DNA of 64,000 bases from Neobacillus cucumis (GCF_023715505.1 NZ_JAMBOH010000004.1:62001-126000), one strand, 5' to 3'. Positions 34,290 to 44,390 are shown, numbered from the stretch's first letter. Notes: a model not told the origin generated them from the sequence alone. Numbers and translations are program-made.

Positions 34290-35189
34290 ATGGTACTCAA
34301 ACTTGAACATGTTACCAAGAAGTTTGGTCAATTTACAGCTGTTAATAATTTATCGATAACTGTTCCGGAAAAAGAGATGTTTGGCTTCTTAGGGGCAAAC
34401 GGGGCCGGCAAAACCACAACATTTCGAATGATATTAGGACTGCTGGATAGTTCGGCCGGCCGTATTACTTGGGATGATCAAACAATTGACTATTCCACCA
34501 GCCATCTGATTGGCTATTTGCCTGAGGAAAGAGGCTTATATCCTAAATTAAAAGTACGGGACCAGATTGTCTATTTAGCCAGATTAAGAGGGATGCAAAA
34601 GACTGAGGCATTAATTGAACTAAAATTGTGGTTAGAGCGTTTTAAAATCTTAGATTATGAGAATAAAAAGGTTGAAGAGCTTTCGAAAGGAAATCAGCAG
34701 AAAATCCAATTTATTGCCGCGGTCGTCCATAAACCCAAATTATTAATCTTAGATGAGCCGTTTAGTGGACTTGATCCCGTTAATGTGGAGATGCTAAAGG
34801 AAGCAGTTTTAACCTTGAAAGATGATGGAGCAACGATTGTGTTTTCGAGTCATCGGATGGAGCATGTGGAGGAAATGTGTGAACATTTATGCATTTTACA
34901 TAAAGGCAGTCCGGTTGTAAGTGGTTCACTAAAAGATATCAAACGTGAATTTGGCAAAAAGAACCTTGTGATACATGCTGATTTTCCTTTAGACTCATTG
35001 AAGAATTTCCCTGGGGTAGTTAAATCCAAAGTGACAATGGAGGGCATTCACCTGCAAATTGAAGGGGAGGAAATTGCCGCAAAAATCCTTAAAGATCTTG
35101 TTAATAATGGATTTATTCGCAAGTTTGCTCTAGAAGAGCCTTCATTAAATGATATTTTTATTGAGAAAGTAGGTAATGCCTATGAATAG
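34290..35189 (+). CDS. yhaQ: ABC exporter ATPase YhaQ (NatA type)
   Basis: 299 aa. Walker A GANGAGKTT, signature LSKGNQQKIQFIAAV and Walker B LLILDEPFSGLDP are present. The C-terminal 80 residues are the extra domain seen in NatA-like exporters. It pairs with the permease YhaP, whose start lies inside its last codons. The pair resembles the Na+-efflux NatAB system; the substrate is unknown. AAAGGGG precedes the ATG at 34290. Confidence 0.88.
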   Translation: MVLKLEHVTKKFGQFTAVNNLSITVPEKEMFGFLGANGAGKTTTFRMILGLLDSSAGRITWDDQTIDYSTSHLIGYLPEERGLYPKLKVRDQIVYLARLRGMQKTEALIELKLWLERFKILDYENKKVEELSKGNQQKIQFIAAVVHKPKLLILDEPFSGLDPVNVEMLKEAVLTLKDDGATIVFSSHRMEHVEEMCEHLCILHKGSPVVSGSLKDIKREFGKKNLVIHADFPLDSLKNFPGVVKSKVTMEGIHLQIEGEEIAAKILKDLVNNGFIRKFALEEPSLNDIFIEKVGNAYE

Positions 35190-36432
35190 TTTCTGGATTA
35201 TCTTATTTCATACCTACCTTAACAAGCTCAAAACGAAATCGTTTCTTGTTACGACGTTATTAACCATAGTCATCGTTTTAGCAATCACTAACATTAATAA
35301 TATCATAGATTTATTTGATAAAAATGGCGGAAAGGAAAAGGTAGCAGTAATAGACCATACGGGCCAGCTTTACGAGCCATATAAGCAGCAAGTAAAAAGT
35401 GTTAATAAAGATATTCAACTTACTTTTTTCAAGGGCGATGAAGACCAAGCGGAAAAGCTGGTCAAAAAAGGCGAGTATGCAGGGGTTATTCAACTGGGTG
35501 TAAACGACGAAAAGTTACCTGAAGCTACCTACAAAGCCATGAGTATCGCAGATTCATCCCTATATACTGATCTTCAAACAGGTCTGCAGCAGCTCAAAAC
35601 GATGCTTGCAGCCTCACAGATTAATTTGGCACCTGAGCAGCTCCAAAAGCTCTATGAACCCGTTTCTTTCAAGAAATTGGCTCTTGAGAAAAACGCAAAA
35701 ACGGAAGAGGAATTAAACCAGGCAAGAGGCTTAGTCTATGTATTGTTATTTGTTATCTATTTTGCGGTTATTATGTATGCCAACATGATAGCGATGGAGG
35801 TAGCAACCGAGAAATCTTCACGCGTTATGGAGATTTTAATTTCAAGTGTTTCTCCAATTAAACAAATGTTTGCAAAAATAGTCGGCATTGGATTATTAAG
35901 CCTGACACAATTGGCCGCGTTCTTGCTGGTTGGTTACTATTCATTTTCGAGAAATATGGAATCATTAAAGGATGGCTTTTTCGGTGTGTACGGGTTTGGA
36001 GGAATTCCTGCTGGGACAATCGTTTACGCCGTGATTTTCTTTATTCTCGGCTATTTTCTATATGCGACACTTGCGGCCTTTTTGGGGTCGCTTGTCAGCC
36101 GGATTGAAGATGTACAGCAGATGATTACACCGATGACTTTATTAGTTGTTGCTGGATTTATGATTGCTATGTTTGGTCTAGGTAAGCCCGATGCTCCGTT
36201 TATAACTGCAACATCTTATATTCCTTTCTTCACACCGATGATTATGTTCTTGCGTGTAGGTATGCTGACGATCCCGGCTTGGGAGGCAATCTTAGGAATA
36301 ATCATCCTAATAGCAACCATTTCAGTACTGGCTATTTTTGGTGCCCGGGTGTACCGCGGTGGTGTCTTAATGTATGGAAAGTCTGACTCTTATAAAGATA
36401 TTAAAAAGGCATTACAATTAACGAAAAGGTAA
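35182..36432 (+). CDS. yhaP: ABC exporter permease YhaP (NatB type)
   Basis: 416 aa of the ABC2-type family. One N-terminal helix, a 130-residue extracytoplasmic domain (VAVIDHTGQLYEPYKQQV), then five or six C-terminal helices with the conserved MEVATEKSSRVMEILISSVS before the membrane block. It overlaps yhaQ by 8 bp (ATGAATAG), so coupling is expected; an ATG at 35176 is an alternative start. A strong terminator follows. Confidence 0.87.
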   Translation: MNSFWIILFHTYLNKLKTKSFLVTTLLTIVIVLAITNINNIIDLFDKNGGKEKVAVIDHTGQLYEPYKQQVKSVNKDIQLTFFKGDEDQAEKLVKKGEYAGVIQLGVNDEKLPEATYKAMSIADSSLYTDLQTGLQQLKTMLAASQINLAPEQLQKLYEPVSFKKLALEKNAKTEEELNQARGLVYVLLFVIYFAVIMYANMIAMEVATEKSSRVMEILISSVSPIKQMFAKIVGIGLLSLTQLAAFLLVGYYSFSRNMESLKDGFFGVYGFGGIPAGTIVYAVIFFILGYFLYATLAAFLGSLVSRIEDVQQMITPMTLLVVAGFMIAMFGLGKPDAPFITATSYIPFFTPMIMFLRVGMLTIPAWEAILGIIILIATISVLAIFGARVYRGGVLMYGKSDSYKDIKKALQLTKR

Positions 36433-36436
36433 TAAG

Positions 36437-36475
36437 TTCAAAAGAGTTTTACCATTATGGTAAAACTCTTTTGTT
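36437..36475 (+). terminator. Terminator of yhaQP
   Basis: CAAAAGAGTTTTACC pairs with GGTAAAACTCTTTTG and runs into TTTT. Confidence 0.85.
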
Positions 36476-36545
36476 TTAGAACATGCATTCGCATTCTGGT
36501 AGTAAAGATGCTACAATGGAGAAAAGATGGTGAAAGGAATATTTT

Positions 36546-37766
36546 ATGAAAAAAATATCATTTATCCATGCAGCCGACCTTCACTTAGACAGTCCGATGG
36601 TCGGGTTTAAGCATTTGCCAGATAATATCTTCACTAGAGTAAAAGACAGTACGTTTACTGCATTGAAAAAATTAACAGCTACTGCAATTCAGCGGCAAGT
36701 GGATTTTGTCATTATTGCTGGGGATATATTTGATGGTGAGGATCGCAGTTTACGTGCACAAGCTCGGTTTCGCAAGGAAATGTTTAAACTTAGCGAAGAG
36801 AATATCCCTGTTTATATCGTTCACGGTAATCATGACCATTTAAACGGTTCTTGGGTTCATCTTGACATGCCAGAAAATGTTCATGTTTTCGGCAGCAAGG
36901 TTGAAACAATGGAGCTACAGACAAAAAGCGGTGCAATCGTTCATCTTTACGGTTTTAGTTATGGAACAAGGCATGTTTTTGAGCGGAAAATAGATGAGTA
37001 CCAAAAAAAAGATGGCGCAGATTACCATATCGGTATCCTTCACGGAAATGAAAGTTCAGGGACTGAGCACGATAATTACGCTCCATTTACAGTAAAGGAC
37101 CTTGTTCAGAAAAATTTTGATTATTGGGCGCTTGGACATATCCATAAACGAGCTGAATTGTCTGTGAACCCCCCCATTATTTATCCCGGTAATATCCAAG
37201 GAAGAAATAAAAAAGAATCTGGAAGTAAAGGCTTTTATCACGTTACTTTTACAGATTTGGATGCAACCATGGACTTTATTGAGGCCTCAGATATTATTTG
37301 GGAAGAAGTAACCGTTAATGCAGAGACCGCAGTTAGTTTTGATGATCTGTTTCATTTATGCCAAACAGTCATTAATGGACTGAGGAAGGAACATACTGGC
37401 ACACTGTTAACCCTTCTGTTAAAAAATTTGCAGCTTGCTGATTCCCGTGAACATAAAAGCATTGATAATGAATTGCTTGATCTTCTTTTAGAAGATGAAA
37501 GGGACGAAGAATCCTTTGTTTGGGTGACGGACTTCAAATTGACGGAAAAATTGTCTATCGATAAAGAAAAAATAAAGACCGAAGCCAATTTCTATGGAGA
37601 ACTATTTGAGACCATCGATCAGTTTGACCAAATTGAGCAGGCATTAGCGCCCCTCTTTGAGCATCCATTAGGGAGAAAATACTTGCCACAGTTAGTAACA
37701 GAAGAGAAAGATGAATTGCTTGAAAAAGCAGAGAAATTATTAATTGAATTACTATATCAGGCCTAA
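36546..37766 (+). CDS. yhaO: DNA repair exonuclease YhaO (Mre11/SbcD-like)
   Basis: 406 aa. Metallophosphoesterase motifs in order: HAADLHLDSPM, IIAGDIFDGED, VHGNHDHLNG, GILHGNESS and LGHIHKRAEL. These coordinate two metals in Mre11-type nucleases. It forms a pair with YhaN 18 bp downstream, like SbcD with SbcC. Confidence 0.9.
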   Translation: MKKISFIHAADLHLDSPMVGFKHLPDNIFTRVKDSTFTALKKLTATAIQRQVDFVIIAGDIFDGEDRSLRAQARFRKEMFKLSEENIPVYIVHGNHDHLNGSWVHLDMPENVHVFGSKVETMELQTKSGAIVHLYGFSYGTRHVFERKIDEYQKKDGADYHIGILHGNESSGTEHDNYAPFTVKDLVQKNFDYWALGHIHKRAELSVNPPIIYPGNIQGRNKKESGSKGFYHVTFTDLDATMDFIEASDIIWEEVTVNAETAVSFDDLFHLCQTVINGLRKEHTGTLLTLLLKNLQLADSREHKSIDNELLDLLLEDERDEESFVWVTDFKLTEKLSIDKEKIKTEANFYGELFETIDQFDQIEQALAPLFEHPLGRKYLPQLVTEEKDELLEKAEKLLIELLYQA

Positions 37767-37784
37767 TTAAAGGGGATAAGAGGC

Positions 37785-40784
37785 ATGAAAATTCTTGAAA
37801 TATACATATATGGATACGGCCAATTAGAAAATGTAACGATAAAGTCTCTCTCAGAATTTCAAGTTTTCTATGGCGAGAATGAGGCAGGAAAGACAACCTT
37901 GATGGCTTTTATTCATGGCATTTTATTCGGTTTTCCCACCAAACAGTCATCCGAGCTGCGATATGAACCAAAGCACAGTACTAAGTACGGTGGTAAACTT
38001 AGAATTTATCATGAAGAGCATGGATACGCTGTGATTGAACGTGTCAAGGGGAAAGCCGCAGGGGATGTAAAGGTGATGATGGATAATGGAGCCATCGGCG
38101 GTGATGAGCTCTTAAAAAATTTGCTGGGAAACTTTGATAAAAGTTTGTTCCAAGCCGTTTTCTCCTTTAATTTACAGGGGCTTCAAAACATTCACCAAAT
38201 GAAGGGTGAAGAGATTGGTAAGTTTTTATTTTCAGCCGGAACCTTGGGTACTGAGCAGCTATCCAAAGCGGAAAGCTTTTTGCAAAAGGAATTAGATGTT
38301 CGTTTTAAGCCGTCAGGCAAGAAACCAATTTTGAATGAAAAATTACAGGAACTTCATGAACTAAAGGGTCAATTAAAAAAGGCTGCAGCCAAAAATAACG
38401 AATACGAAGAACTTCAACGGAAAAATGAAACATTGCAGCTGGAGGTCCTTCGAATAAATGGCAGTCTTCAGGAAACAGGCGAAAAGATCAATAAAATAAA
38501 AGAATGGAAGAGAATTGAATCTGTTGTAAAGGAAGAAATTTGGATCGAAAAAGAATTAAACGATTTAGGTACAATCAATTTCCCAGCACGTGGGATTGAA
38601 AGAATTGAAAAAATAAATCAGCTAATCCATCCGTATAAAGCGGAGATTGCGAGTATCGCCAATAGAGTAGAACGTTTACAAGAGGAATTAGCTGGTATTA
38701 ATCCTGATCTTGAGTTTCTTAAAAATGAGCCATCCATTTTAACATTGCTTGACCAAATTCCGATTATGGAGCAATTAAGGATGGAAAGACAGCAATCCGA
38801 ACGGAAACTCAGAGAATATGAAGAGAAGCTTTCAATAACCAGAGAAAAACTTCATTTGCCTTTGTCTGAAGAAGAAATCCTAAAGATTAATACAAATATC
38901 TACATGAAAAATCAAGTAGAAATGGTTACCCGTAAAAAGCAAAAACTAGAAGAAGTGAAGGAAGAATTAGACAATCAATATCAAGAAGAAAAACAGGCAC
39001 TTGATGAAATAGAAAAGGAGGTTCGTGCTGCTGAGGATAAGATTCTGCCGACAAAAGAGAGATTACTCCTCGAGGAGCAGCTAAATCAGAAGAGTGATAA
39101 AAAAAGCCTAGAATGGGAAATAAAATCGATACAAGACAAAATAAAATTCTATCAACAAGAACATGAACAAAATCAAACAGCAAGAAACAAGTTAAAGAGC
39201 GACCGTAAGCTTCAGTTGCTTCTTTTTGAATTGATTCTACTCGGAGTATTTTTGTATGGGGTATATACAAAGCAATGGTTCCTGCTAGCCGTTGGCGTGT
39301 TAGGGTGCATTGGGCTTGTATACTTTTTTGTAAAAGGAGGGATGCAGACTAAAGAGGACAACATTTGGCAAACGATTGATGGCCTAAAAGAAAAGGAAAA
39401 AATATTGCAAGAAAAACTTCAATCATCCAAATATCTTGATATTACATTACTTGAGAATCAATTAATCATTGATAATCAAAGGCGTCAAGAACTGCAATTG
39501 TTAAAACTGAGGCTAAAGCAGCAGCAAGCCCAATTTGAGAAGATTATTTCTAAATTTGAGGAATGGGAATTGGCAGCAGCTCAAAATAAAGAAAAACTTA
39601 TTTCCATAAGCAAAGAATTAAATATCCCAGAATATATTGCAAACAGCTTTTTAAACGAGGCTTTCGAGTATATTGAACAGTATAAATCCATAACACGAGA
39701 TAAAAATCAGTTTGTACTTAGGATAAAAGAAATAAATCAACAACATTTTTTAGTAGAGGAGGGTTTAAGAGCATTTGAAACCAGCTTTTTACATGAACAG
39801 GGCCTTGATTTACACAATTCTGCCTATCTATTACGAAATAAACTCAAGGAAGAACATGAAAAGCAAATTATGAGCAAAGAGAGAGTCCTAAAGCTAGAAG
39901 AACTTAAAGCAGATTTAAATCAAAAAGTGCAGGAACTAGAACTTTTACAAACAGAACATACTAAACTCTTACTGGCTGCCAAAGTAGATTCAGAACAGCA
40001 ATTCTATAACTTGGGGGAAAAGGCTAAAAGGCAAGAAGAACTGCTTGAGAAACGTCGTCAACTGCAAAATCAGCTACAATATTCTATTCTCTCAGGAGAG
40101 GATAAAGAAGGGTTTTTGTCCGTACATGACAGTGCAGAGTTAATAAACCAATGGGGTCTTGAAATAAAAGATTTACAAGAAAAGTTAAAGAAGGTTCAGG
40201 ATGAGGTGGCTGCCAATAATTTTGAAATTCAAGTTCTCGAGGAGGGCGGGATGTACGCTGACATCCTCCATCAATTTAAACAAAAGAACTATGAATTGGC
40301 AGAGGCAGCAAAGGAATGGTCTGTCTATCGTTTGGCGCAAGAGGTACTGCTGGAAACAATTGATAAATATAAAAACGTTCATTTACCAAGGATGCTTTCC
40401 ATGGCAGAGGAGTACTTGTATTTTTTAACAGATGGAAGTTACAATAGAATTCATTTGCAAAAGTCAGGGACAGGTTTCCTAATTGAACGGAATGACCACA
40501 CTGTCTTTGAAGCAAATGAACTAAGTCAGGCGACAACTGAGCAATTATATGTCTCCATTCGTTTGGCTTTGGCTACTACTCTTTATGAAAAGTATCAGTT
40601 TCCGATTATAATTGATGATAGCTTTGTTAATTTTGATGCCAAGAGAACACAAAAGGTAATTGAACTTCTTAGTAGATTGAAACATAATCAGATTCTATTT
40701 TTCACCTGTCACAACCATTTATTATCTTATTTCCAAAAGGAAAATATTCTTTGTTTGGAAAAAGGTACTGTTCAGATTACTTAA
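37785..40784 (+). CDS. yhaN: SbcC/Rad50-like ATPase YhaN
   Basis: 999 aa. Walker A is FYGENEAGKTTLMAFIHGIL at about residue 28-47. Two long coiled coils flank a hydrophobic hairpin (about residues 480-520, LLFELILLGVFLYGVYTKQW), and the C-terminal Walker B reads FPIIIDDSFVNFD. The central membrane-like hairpin is unlike SbcC, which has a zinc hook there. Together with YhaO it probably acts in DNA end processing; B. subtilis YhaN has the same layout. Confidence 0.88.
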   Translation: MKILEIYIYGYGQLENVTIKSLSEFQVFYGENEAGKTTLMAFIHGILFGFPTKQSSELRYEPKHSTKYGGKLRIYHEEHGYAVIERVKGKAAGDVKVMMDNGAIGGDELLKNLLGNFDKSLFQAVFSFNLQGLQNIHQMKGEEIGKFLFSAGTLGTEQLSKAESFLQKELDVRFKPSGKKPILNEKLQELHELKGQLKKAAAKNNEYEELQRKNETLQLEVLRINGSLQETGEKINKIKEWKRIESVVKEEIWIEKELNDLGTINFPARGIERIEKINQLIHPYKAEIASIANRVERLQEELAGINPDLEFLKNEPSILTLLDQIPIMEQLRMERQQSERKLREYEEKLSITREKLHLPLSEEEILKINTNIYMKNQVEMVTRKKQKLEEVKEELDNQYQEEKQALDEIEKEVRAAEDKILPTKERLLLEEQLNQKSDKKSLEWEIKSIQDKIKFYQQEHEQNQTARNKLKSDRKLQLLLFELILLGVFLYGVYTKQWFLLAVGVLGCIGLVYFFVKGGMQTKEDNIWQTIDGLKEKEKILQEKLQSSKYLDITLLENQLIIDNQRRQELQLLKLRLKQQQAQFEKIISKFEEWELAAAQNKEKLISISKELNIPEYIANSFLNEAFEYIEQYKSITRDKNQFVLRIKEINQQHFLVEEGLRAFETSFLHEQGLDLHNSAYLLRNKLKEEHEKQIMSKERVLKLEELKADLNQKVQELELLQTEHTKLLLAAKVDSEQQFYNLGEKAKRQEELLEKRRQLQNQLQYSILSGEDKEGFLSVHDSAELINQWGLEIKDLQEKLKKVQDEVAANNFEIQVLEEGGMYADILHQFKQKNYELAEAAKEWSVYRLAQEVLLETIDKYKNVHLPRMLSMAEEYLYFLTDGSYNRIHLQKSGTGFLIERNDHTVFEANELSQATTEQLYVSIRLALATTLYEKYQFPIIIDDSFVNFDAKRTQKVIELLSRLKHNQILFFTCHNHLLSYFQKENILCLEKGTVQIT

Positions 40785-40830
40785 TAGAGTCCTAGCTGGA
40801 TATGTTATACTCTAATTATCGGAGGGGAGA

Positions 40831-41784
40831 GTGAAGAGGTTGAGCAAGGGAGTATTACAGTATGATGTAGGGGCACAGGTTGATTTATACCTCCTTATTA
40901 AAAGTTCGACAAAAGGGATTGCCAGTAATGGTAAACCATTTTTGACATTAATTCTGCAAGACCAAAGCGGGGAAATTGAGGCAAAACTCTGGGACGCTGG
41001 GGCTGATGATGAAAAGAATTATGCAGCACAGACCATTGTAAAAATATTAGGGGATGTTCAAAACTACCGCGGTAAAAGTCAGTTGAAAATCCGCCAAATC
41101 CGAAAAACCGGCCCTTCTGATGGTGTAAGGCTTGATGATTTTCTTGAGACAGCACCTGTTAGCCAGGAAGAAATGATGAGCAAGCTGACCCAATATATAT
41201 TTGAAATGAAAAACCCGAACATCCAGAGGATCACTCGTCATTTAATAAAAAAACATCAAAAGGCATTCATGGAATATCCTGCAGCAACAAAAAATCATCA
41301 TGAATTCGTTTCAGGGCTTGCTTATCATGTTTGTAGTATGCTGGACCTGGCCAAAGCGATAGCATCTTTATATCCTAGTCTCGATAAAGATTTACTCTAT
41401 GCCGGCGTTATTTTGCATGATATGGGAAAAGTCATGGAATTATCAGGTCCTATTTCAACATCATATACCATTGAGGGGAATTTACTTGGACATATTACTA
41501 TTATGATTACTGAAATTGGTAAAGCAGCTGAGGAACTAAGCATTACAGGAGAAGAAGTATTAATTCTCCAGCACCTGGTTTTAAGCCATCATGGTAAAGC
41601 TGAGTGGGGAAGTCCAAAACCTCCATTAATAAAGGAAGCCGAAATTCTTCATTATATAGATAATCTTGATGCAAAAATGAACATGCTTGACCGGGCTTTA
41701 GAAAGAGTCAAGCCAGGGGAGTATACGGAGCGTATATTTGCGTTAGATAACCGAGCCTTTTATAAGCCAGTTTTCCATAAATAA
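40831..41784 (+). CDS. yhaM: 3'-5' exoribonuclease YhaM
   Basis: 317 aa. An OB-fold domain ([31 protein letters not shown]) is followed by an HD domain ([31 protein letters not shown]). YhaM degrades RNA and single-stranded DNA. The GTG at 40831 has GGAGGGG upstream; a TTG at 40840 would give the N-terminus closer to B. subtilis YhaM but has a poorer SD. A perfect terminator follows. Confidence 0.9.
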   Translation: MKRLSKGVLQYDVGAQVDLYLLIKSSTKGIASNGKPFLTLILQDQSGEIEAKLWDAGADDEKNYAAQTIVKILGDVQNYRGKSQLKIRQIRKTGPSDGVRLDDFLETAPVSQEEMMSKLTQYIFEMKNPNIQRITRHLIKKHQKAFMEYPAATKNHHEFVSGLAYHVCSMLDLAKAIASLYPSLDKDLLYAGVILHDMGKVMELSGPISTSYTIEGNLLGHITIMITEIGKAAEELSITGEEVLILQHLVLSHHGKAEWGSPKPPLIKEAEILHYIDNLDAKMNMLDRALERVKPGEYTERIFALDNRAFYKPVFHK

Positions 41785-41789
41785 CGTCC

Positions 41790-41819
41790 AAAATAACCCG
41801 AATCGGGTTATTTTTTTTT
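41790..41819 (+). terminator. Terminator after yhaM
   Basis: AAATAACCCG pairs with CGGGTTATTT around AAT, followed by nine T. Confidence 0.9.
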
Positions 41820-41912
41820 GGACAAAAGAATATTTTAGGTGTCGCTGAAATATGTTGTAGTAAAAGAAATCTAAAAGTGGACAAACTTTAACGAAGGGAG
41901 CAGGAGATATTG

Positions 41913-42098
41913 ATGATACCTATTTGGATTTATGCAGTAGTAGCAGGAATAGTCATAAGTGCCCTAATGGCGATTAAAACAGGGCGGGAAGAACGGCAAG
42001 TGGAAATGGAAAGTATCGAGCGTGAAGGTGAAATTTATATAGAGCGGCTCGAGCGTGAGAAAGAAATGCGAGAGGAATTGAAAGCAACAGGTGAATAA
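41913..42098 (+). CDS. yhaL: Sporulation protein YhaL
   Basis: 61 aa. An N-terminal transmembrane helix (MIPIWIYAVVAGIVISALMA) is followed by a highly charged helix (IEREGEIYIERLEREKEMRE). This is the SporYhaL layout. The ATG at 41913 has AGGAGAT upstream; a TTG just before it is in frame. A weak sigma-E-like pair (GAATATT, 14 nt, AATATGTT) lies upstream. Confidence 0.82.
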   Translation: MIPIWIYAVVAGIVISALMAIKTGREERQVEMESIEREGEIYIERLEREKEMREELKATGE

Positions 42099-42143
42099 AT
42101 AAACCCGAGTGGCAAAGGTAAAAACTATATAAGGTAATGTAAA

Positions 42144-42176
42144 AAAGCGGAAGCCCCTTAATTAGGCTTCCGCTTT
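42144..42176. terminator. Bidirectional terminator between yhaL and prsA
   Basis: AAAGCGGAAGCC pairs perfectly with GGCTTCCGCTTT between convergent genes. Confidence 0.85.
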
Positions 42177-42186
42177 CCTATAGTTA

Positions 42187-43059
42187 TTATTGCGCTGCAG
42201 TTGTCGTTGCATTTAGAGCATCTTTTAAGTCTTTGTCATTTACTTTTACGTCAGCCGCTTTAAGTTCGTTCTGCATTGCTTTATTAATATCATCACTTGT
42301 TAATTTAGATGATTTTACTTGGTATACAATATCCTTCTTCATTGCATTATAAGACTTCTTCTCTTTTTTCTCTGTAACCTGAATGATATGGTAACCAAAT
42401 TGTGTTTTTACTGGTGCACTAATTTCATTTACTTTAAGAGCATATGCCGCTTTTATGAAATCAGCATCGTACTGGTCTTTATTTGTATTATTGATGGTAC
42501 CCAGATCACCGCCGTTTTGCGCAGAAGCCGTATCTGTTGAAGATTTTTTTGCAACATCCTCAAATTTTGCGCCGCCATCAAGTTGTTTCTTAACGTCAAG
42601 GGCTGTTTTTTCATCTTTAACAAGAATGTGGCGAACCTTTATATCAGGTTGATAGGAAGCATAATAATCCTTTAATTCTTTATCCGTTACCTTAACATCT
42701 TTCATTGCTGCCTTTTCTTGTAACATTCCAAGTTTCATGGTTTTCTTCAAATCTGCTTCGTTTTTGTATCCATACTGGGCAAGAGTAGCATCAAAATTTG
42801 TACCAAGCTGCTCTTTTAAATCGTTCACCTTCGCATTTAACTCTGCATCCGTTACTTTGTACTTTTTAGATAGCACCTTTTCATATACAAGTTGTTGAAG
42901 GGCTTGCTCACCGTATCTGGCCTTCATTGTATTGTATAGTTCCTCTTGAGTAACATTCCCAGCCTTACTTTCTGCCACTTTTTCAGAACTAGTTTGATTA
43001 CATGCACCTAATGCAAGTACACTGCCAGCCATTGTAAGGGCTAATATCCATTTTTTCAT
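42187..43059 (-). CDS. prsA: Foldase lipoprotein PrsA
   Basis: 290 aa. Lipoprotein signal with lipobox LGAC (Cys20). The central parvulin-type peptidyl-prolyl isomerase domain includes VRHILVKDEKTALDVKKQL, and FGYHIIQVTEKK closes it. Helical chaperone arms lie on both sides. PrsA folds exported proteins at the outer face of the membrane. Length is normal. Confidence 0.95.
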   Translation of the reverse strand: MKKWILALTMAGSVLALGACNQTSSEKVAESKAGNVTQEELYNTMKARYGEQALQQLVYEKVLSKKYKVTDAELNAKVNDLKEQLGTNFDATLAQYGYKNEADLKKTMKLGMLQEKAAMKDVKVTDKELKDYYASYQPDIKVRHILVKDEKTALDVKKQLDGGAKFEDVAKKSSTDTASAQNGGDLGTINNTNKDQYDADFIKAAYALKVNEISAPVKTQFGYHIIQVTEKKEKKSYNAMKKDIVYQVKSSKLTSDDINKAMQNELKAADVKVNDKDLKDALNATTTAAQ

Positions 43060-43221
43060 GCTGAAATCTCTCCTAAATAGTTAAATTCTGTGAAAAGGTT
43101 TGTCCACAATGATTACTATAACATAAATGGGTACTGCTGCAAAAATATTAGTAAGCGTTTAGCGAAATTTCAAACAAATGAAGCTACTTGGACTTTTCCA
43201 GAAAAATAAGCTAAGTGCCTA

Positions 43222-43250
43222 AACGAAATTAAACCTTTATGAATAGTATA
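43222..43250 (+). promoter_or_regulatory. Sigma-K-like promoter upstream of the yjcZ pair
   Basis: AACG (-35) and AATAGTATA (-10) are separated by 16 nt and differ by one base each from mACm and CATANNNTA. The position, 30 bp before the first gene, is suitable. Confidence 0.45.
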
Positions 43251-43279
43251 TCTTAGCAAATGAAAAAGGAGGTTTTATG

Positions 43280-43366
43280 ATGAGTGCAGGATATGGCGGA
43301 GGATTCGCTCTAATTGTAGTCCTTTTCATCCTATTGATTATTGTTGGGGCTTCTTGGGTTTATTAA
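43280..43366 (+). CDS. YjcZ-family sporulation micro-protein, copy 1
   Basis: 28 aa: MSAGYGGGFALIVVLFILLI and a C-terminal GASWVY. A Gly/Tyr-rich N-terminus and one transmembrane helix are the family layout. AAGGAGG precedes the second of two consecutive ATG codons. It is nearly identical to the next gene. Confidence 0.88.
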   Translation: MSAGYGGGFALIVVLFILLIIVGASWVY

Positions 43367-43399
43367 TGTAACAAAATCACAATGAGGGGAGGTTAAATT

Positions 43400-43492
43400 A
43401 TGTCTGGTGGAGCAGGTTACGGTGGAGGATTTGCATTAGTTGTAGTCCTTTTCATCTTATTGATTATCATTGGAGCTTCTTGGATTTACTAA
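43400..43492 (+). CDS. YjcZ-family sporulation micro-protein, copy 2
   Basis: 30 aa: MSGGAGYGGGFALVVVLFIL and a C-terminal GASWIY. It has its own GGGGAGG SD and follows copy 1 after 33 bp, so the two are co-transcribed and result from a tandem duplication. Confidence 0.88.
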   Translation: MSGGAGYGGGFALVVVLFILLIIIGASWIY

Positions 43493-43507
43493 GAAAAAAT
43501 AATAAAA

Positions 43508-43548
43508 ATAAAAAGCGATGAGAATTACCTCATCGCTTCGCTTTTTTT
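43508..43548 (+). terminator. Terminator after the yjcZ pair
   Basis: AAAAGCGATGAG pairs with CTCATCGCTT, followed by CGCTTTTTTT. Confidence 0.85.
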
Positions 43549-43583
43549 ACTCTTATTACATATCCCCAAATTTTATTTATGGA

Positions 43584-43763
43584 TTATGTATATAGGATTT
43601 CTAAGTATGATGAAATCAATAAAATGGTAATGAGAACATTAATGGTACGAAATACCTTATGCTGGTTCTCTTCCGGTATTTCCTTTTGGATACAAAGGGA
43701 ATTGGTCATTTTATTTACATAGAATAAAATAAATATAGCGAAGACAATAAAAATGGAGATCAT
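43584..43763 (-). CDS. 59-residue protein with two membrane helices
   Basis: Helix 1 is MISIFIVFAIFILFYVNKM; helix 2 is near the C-terminus (VLITILLISSYLEILY). A polar loop with one Cys joins them. The ATG follows GGGAGGGAATC at a suitable distance. No family is recognised, and no gene in the corresponding part of B. subtilis comes to mind. Confidence 0.65.
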   Translation of the reverse strand: MISIFIVFAIFILFYVNKMTNSLCIQKEIPEENQHKVFRTINVLITILLISSYLEILYT

Positions 43764-44040
43764 CGATGATTCCCTCCCAGATGGTTTACTTATGATTTTT
43801 CAGCGATATATGTTTTGAAATCTAACTAGTATAGCTTTATAAGGAAAGCTTCCGCTTTTCTATATACAATATCAAAAAACATAAGAAAAAGATAGTAAAA
43901 AAGAATGGAAGTTTTCTAGAATGTTATAGAGTCTAAATATTTGTAATTTTTTTTTGATTATCGAAAAAAAAGGTTTACCCATCTCTTTAAAAGGTGAATA
44001 ATGAACATAGGTAAAGTAGGTATTAAAAAGAGGTGTTAAT

Positions 44041-44379
44041 ATGAACGAACAGGATATTCTTTTACAACGGATTAATCTTCTTGAATTTCATCAGAGGTTA
44101 TTAATAAAATTGCTGGACAATCCCAATTATGATTTTTATCGGTTAATTATTGAAAACGGGATCTCGGAGCAGGAAGCCAACAAGTTCTATTATTTGTGTG
44201 ATAAATTGAACATGAAACTGGCAGAACAAAAAGCGGAAGGCTTCGTTCATTTCCATCCGCTTTTTAAACAATTATCTGCTACGTTACCAGCTAATTTGAA
44301 AATTGAAGAGGTCGTAAGGGCCTGTTTGAAGCAAAAATTGTTCGAGCCTCTTTTTGAGGAGATACAAAAGTACCTATAA
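44041..44379 (+). CDS. yhaI: DUF1878 family protein YhaI
   Basis: 112 aa, all-helical (LLQRINLLEFHQRLLIKLLD, LIIENGISEQEANKFYYLCD). The position beside hpr is conserved with B. subtilis yhaI. Function is unknown. AGAGGTG precedes the ATG. It is convergent with hpr, 11 bp apart. Confidence 0.85.
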   Translation: MNEQDILLQRINLLEFHQRLLIKLLDNPNYDFYRLIIENGISEQEANKFYYLCDKLNMKLAEQKAEGFVHFHPLFKQLSATLPANLKIEEVVRACLKQKLFEPLFEEIQKYL

Positions 44380-44390
44380 GACAGGCCAAT

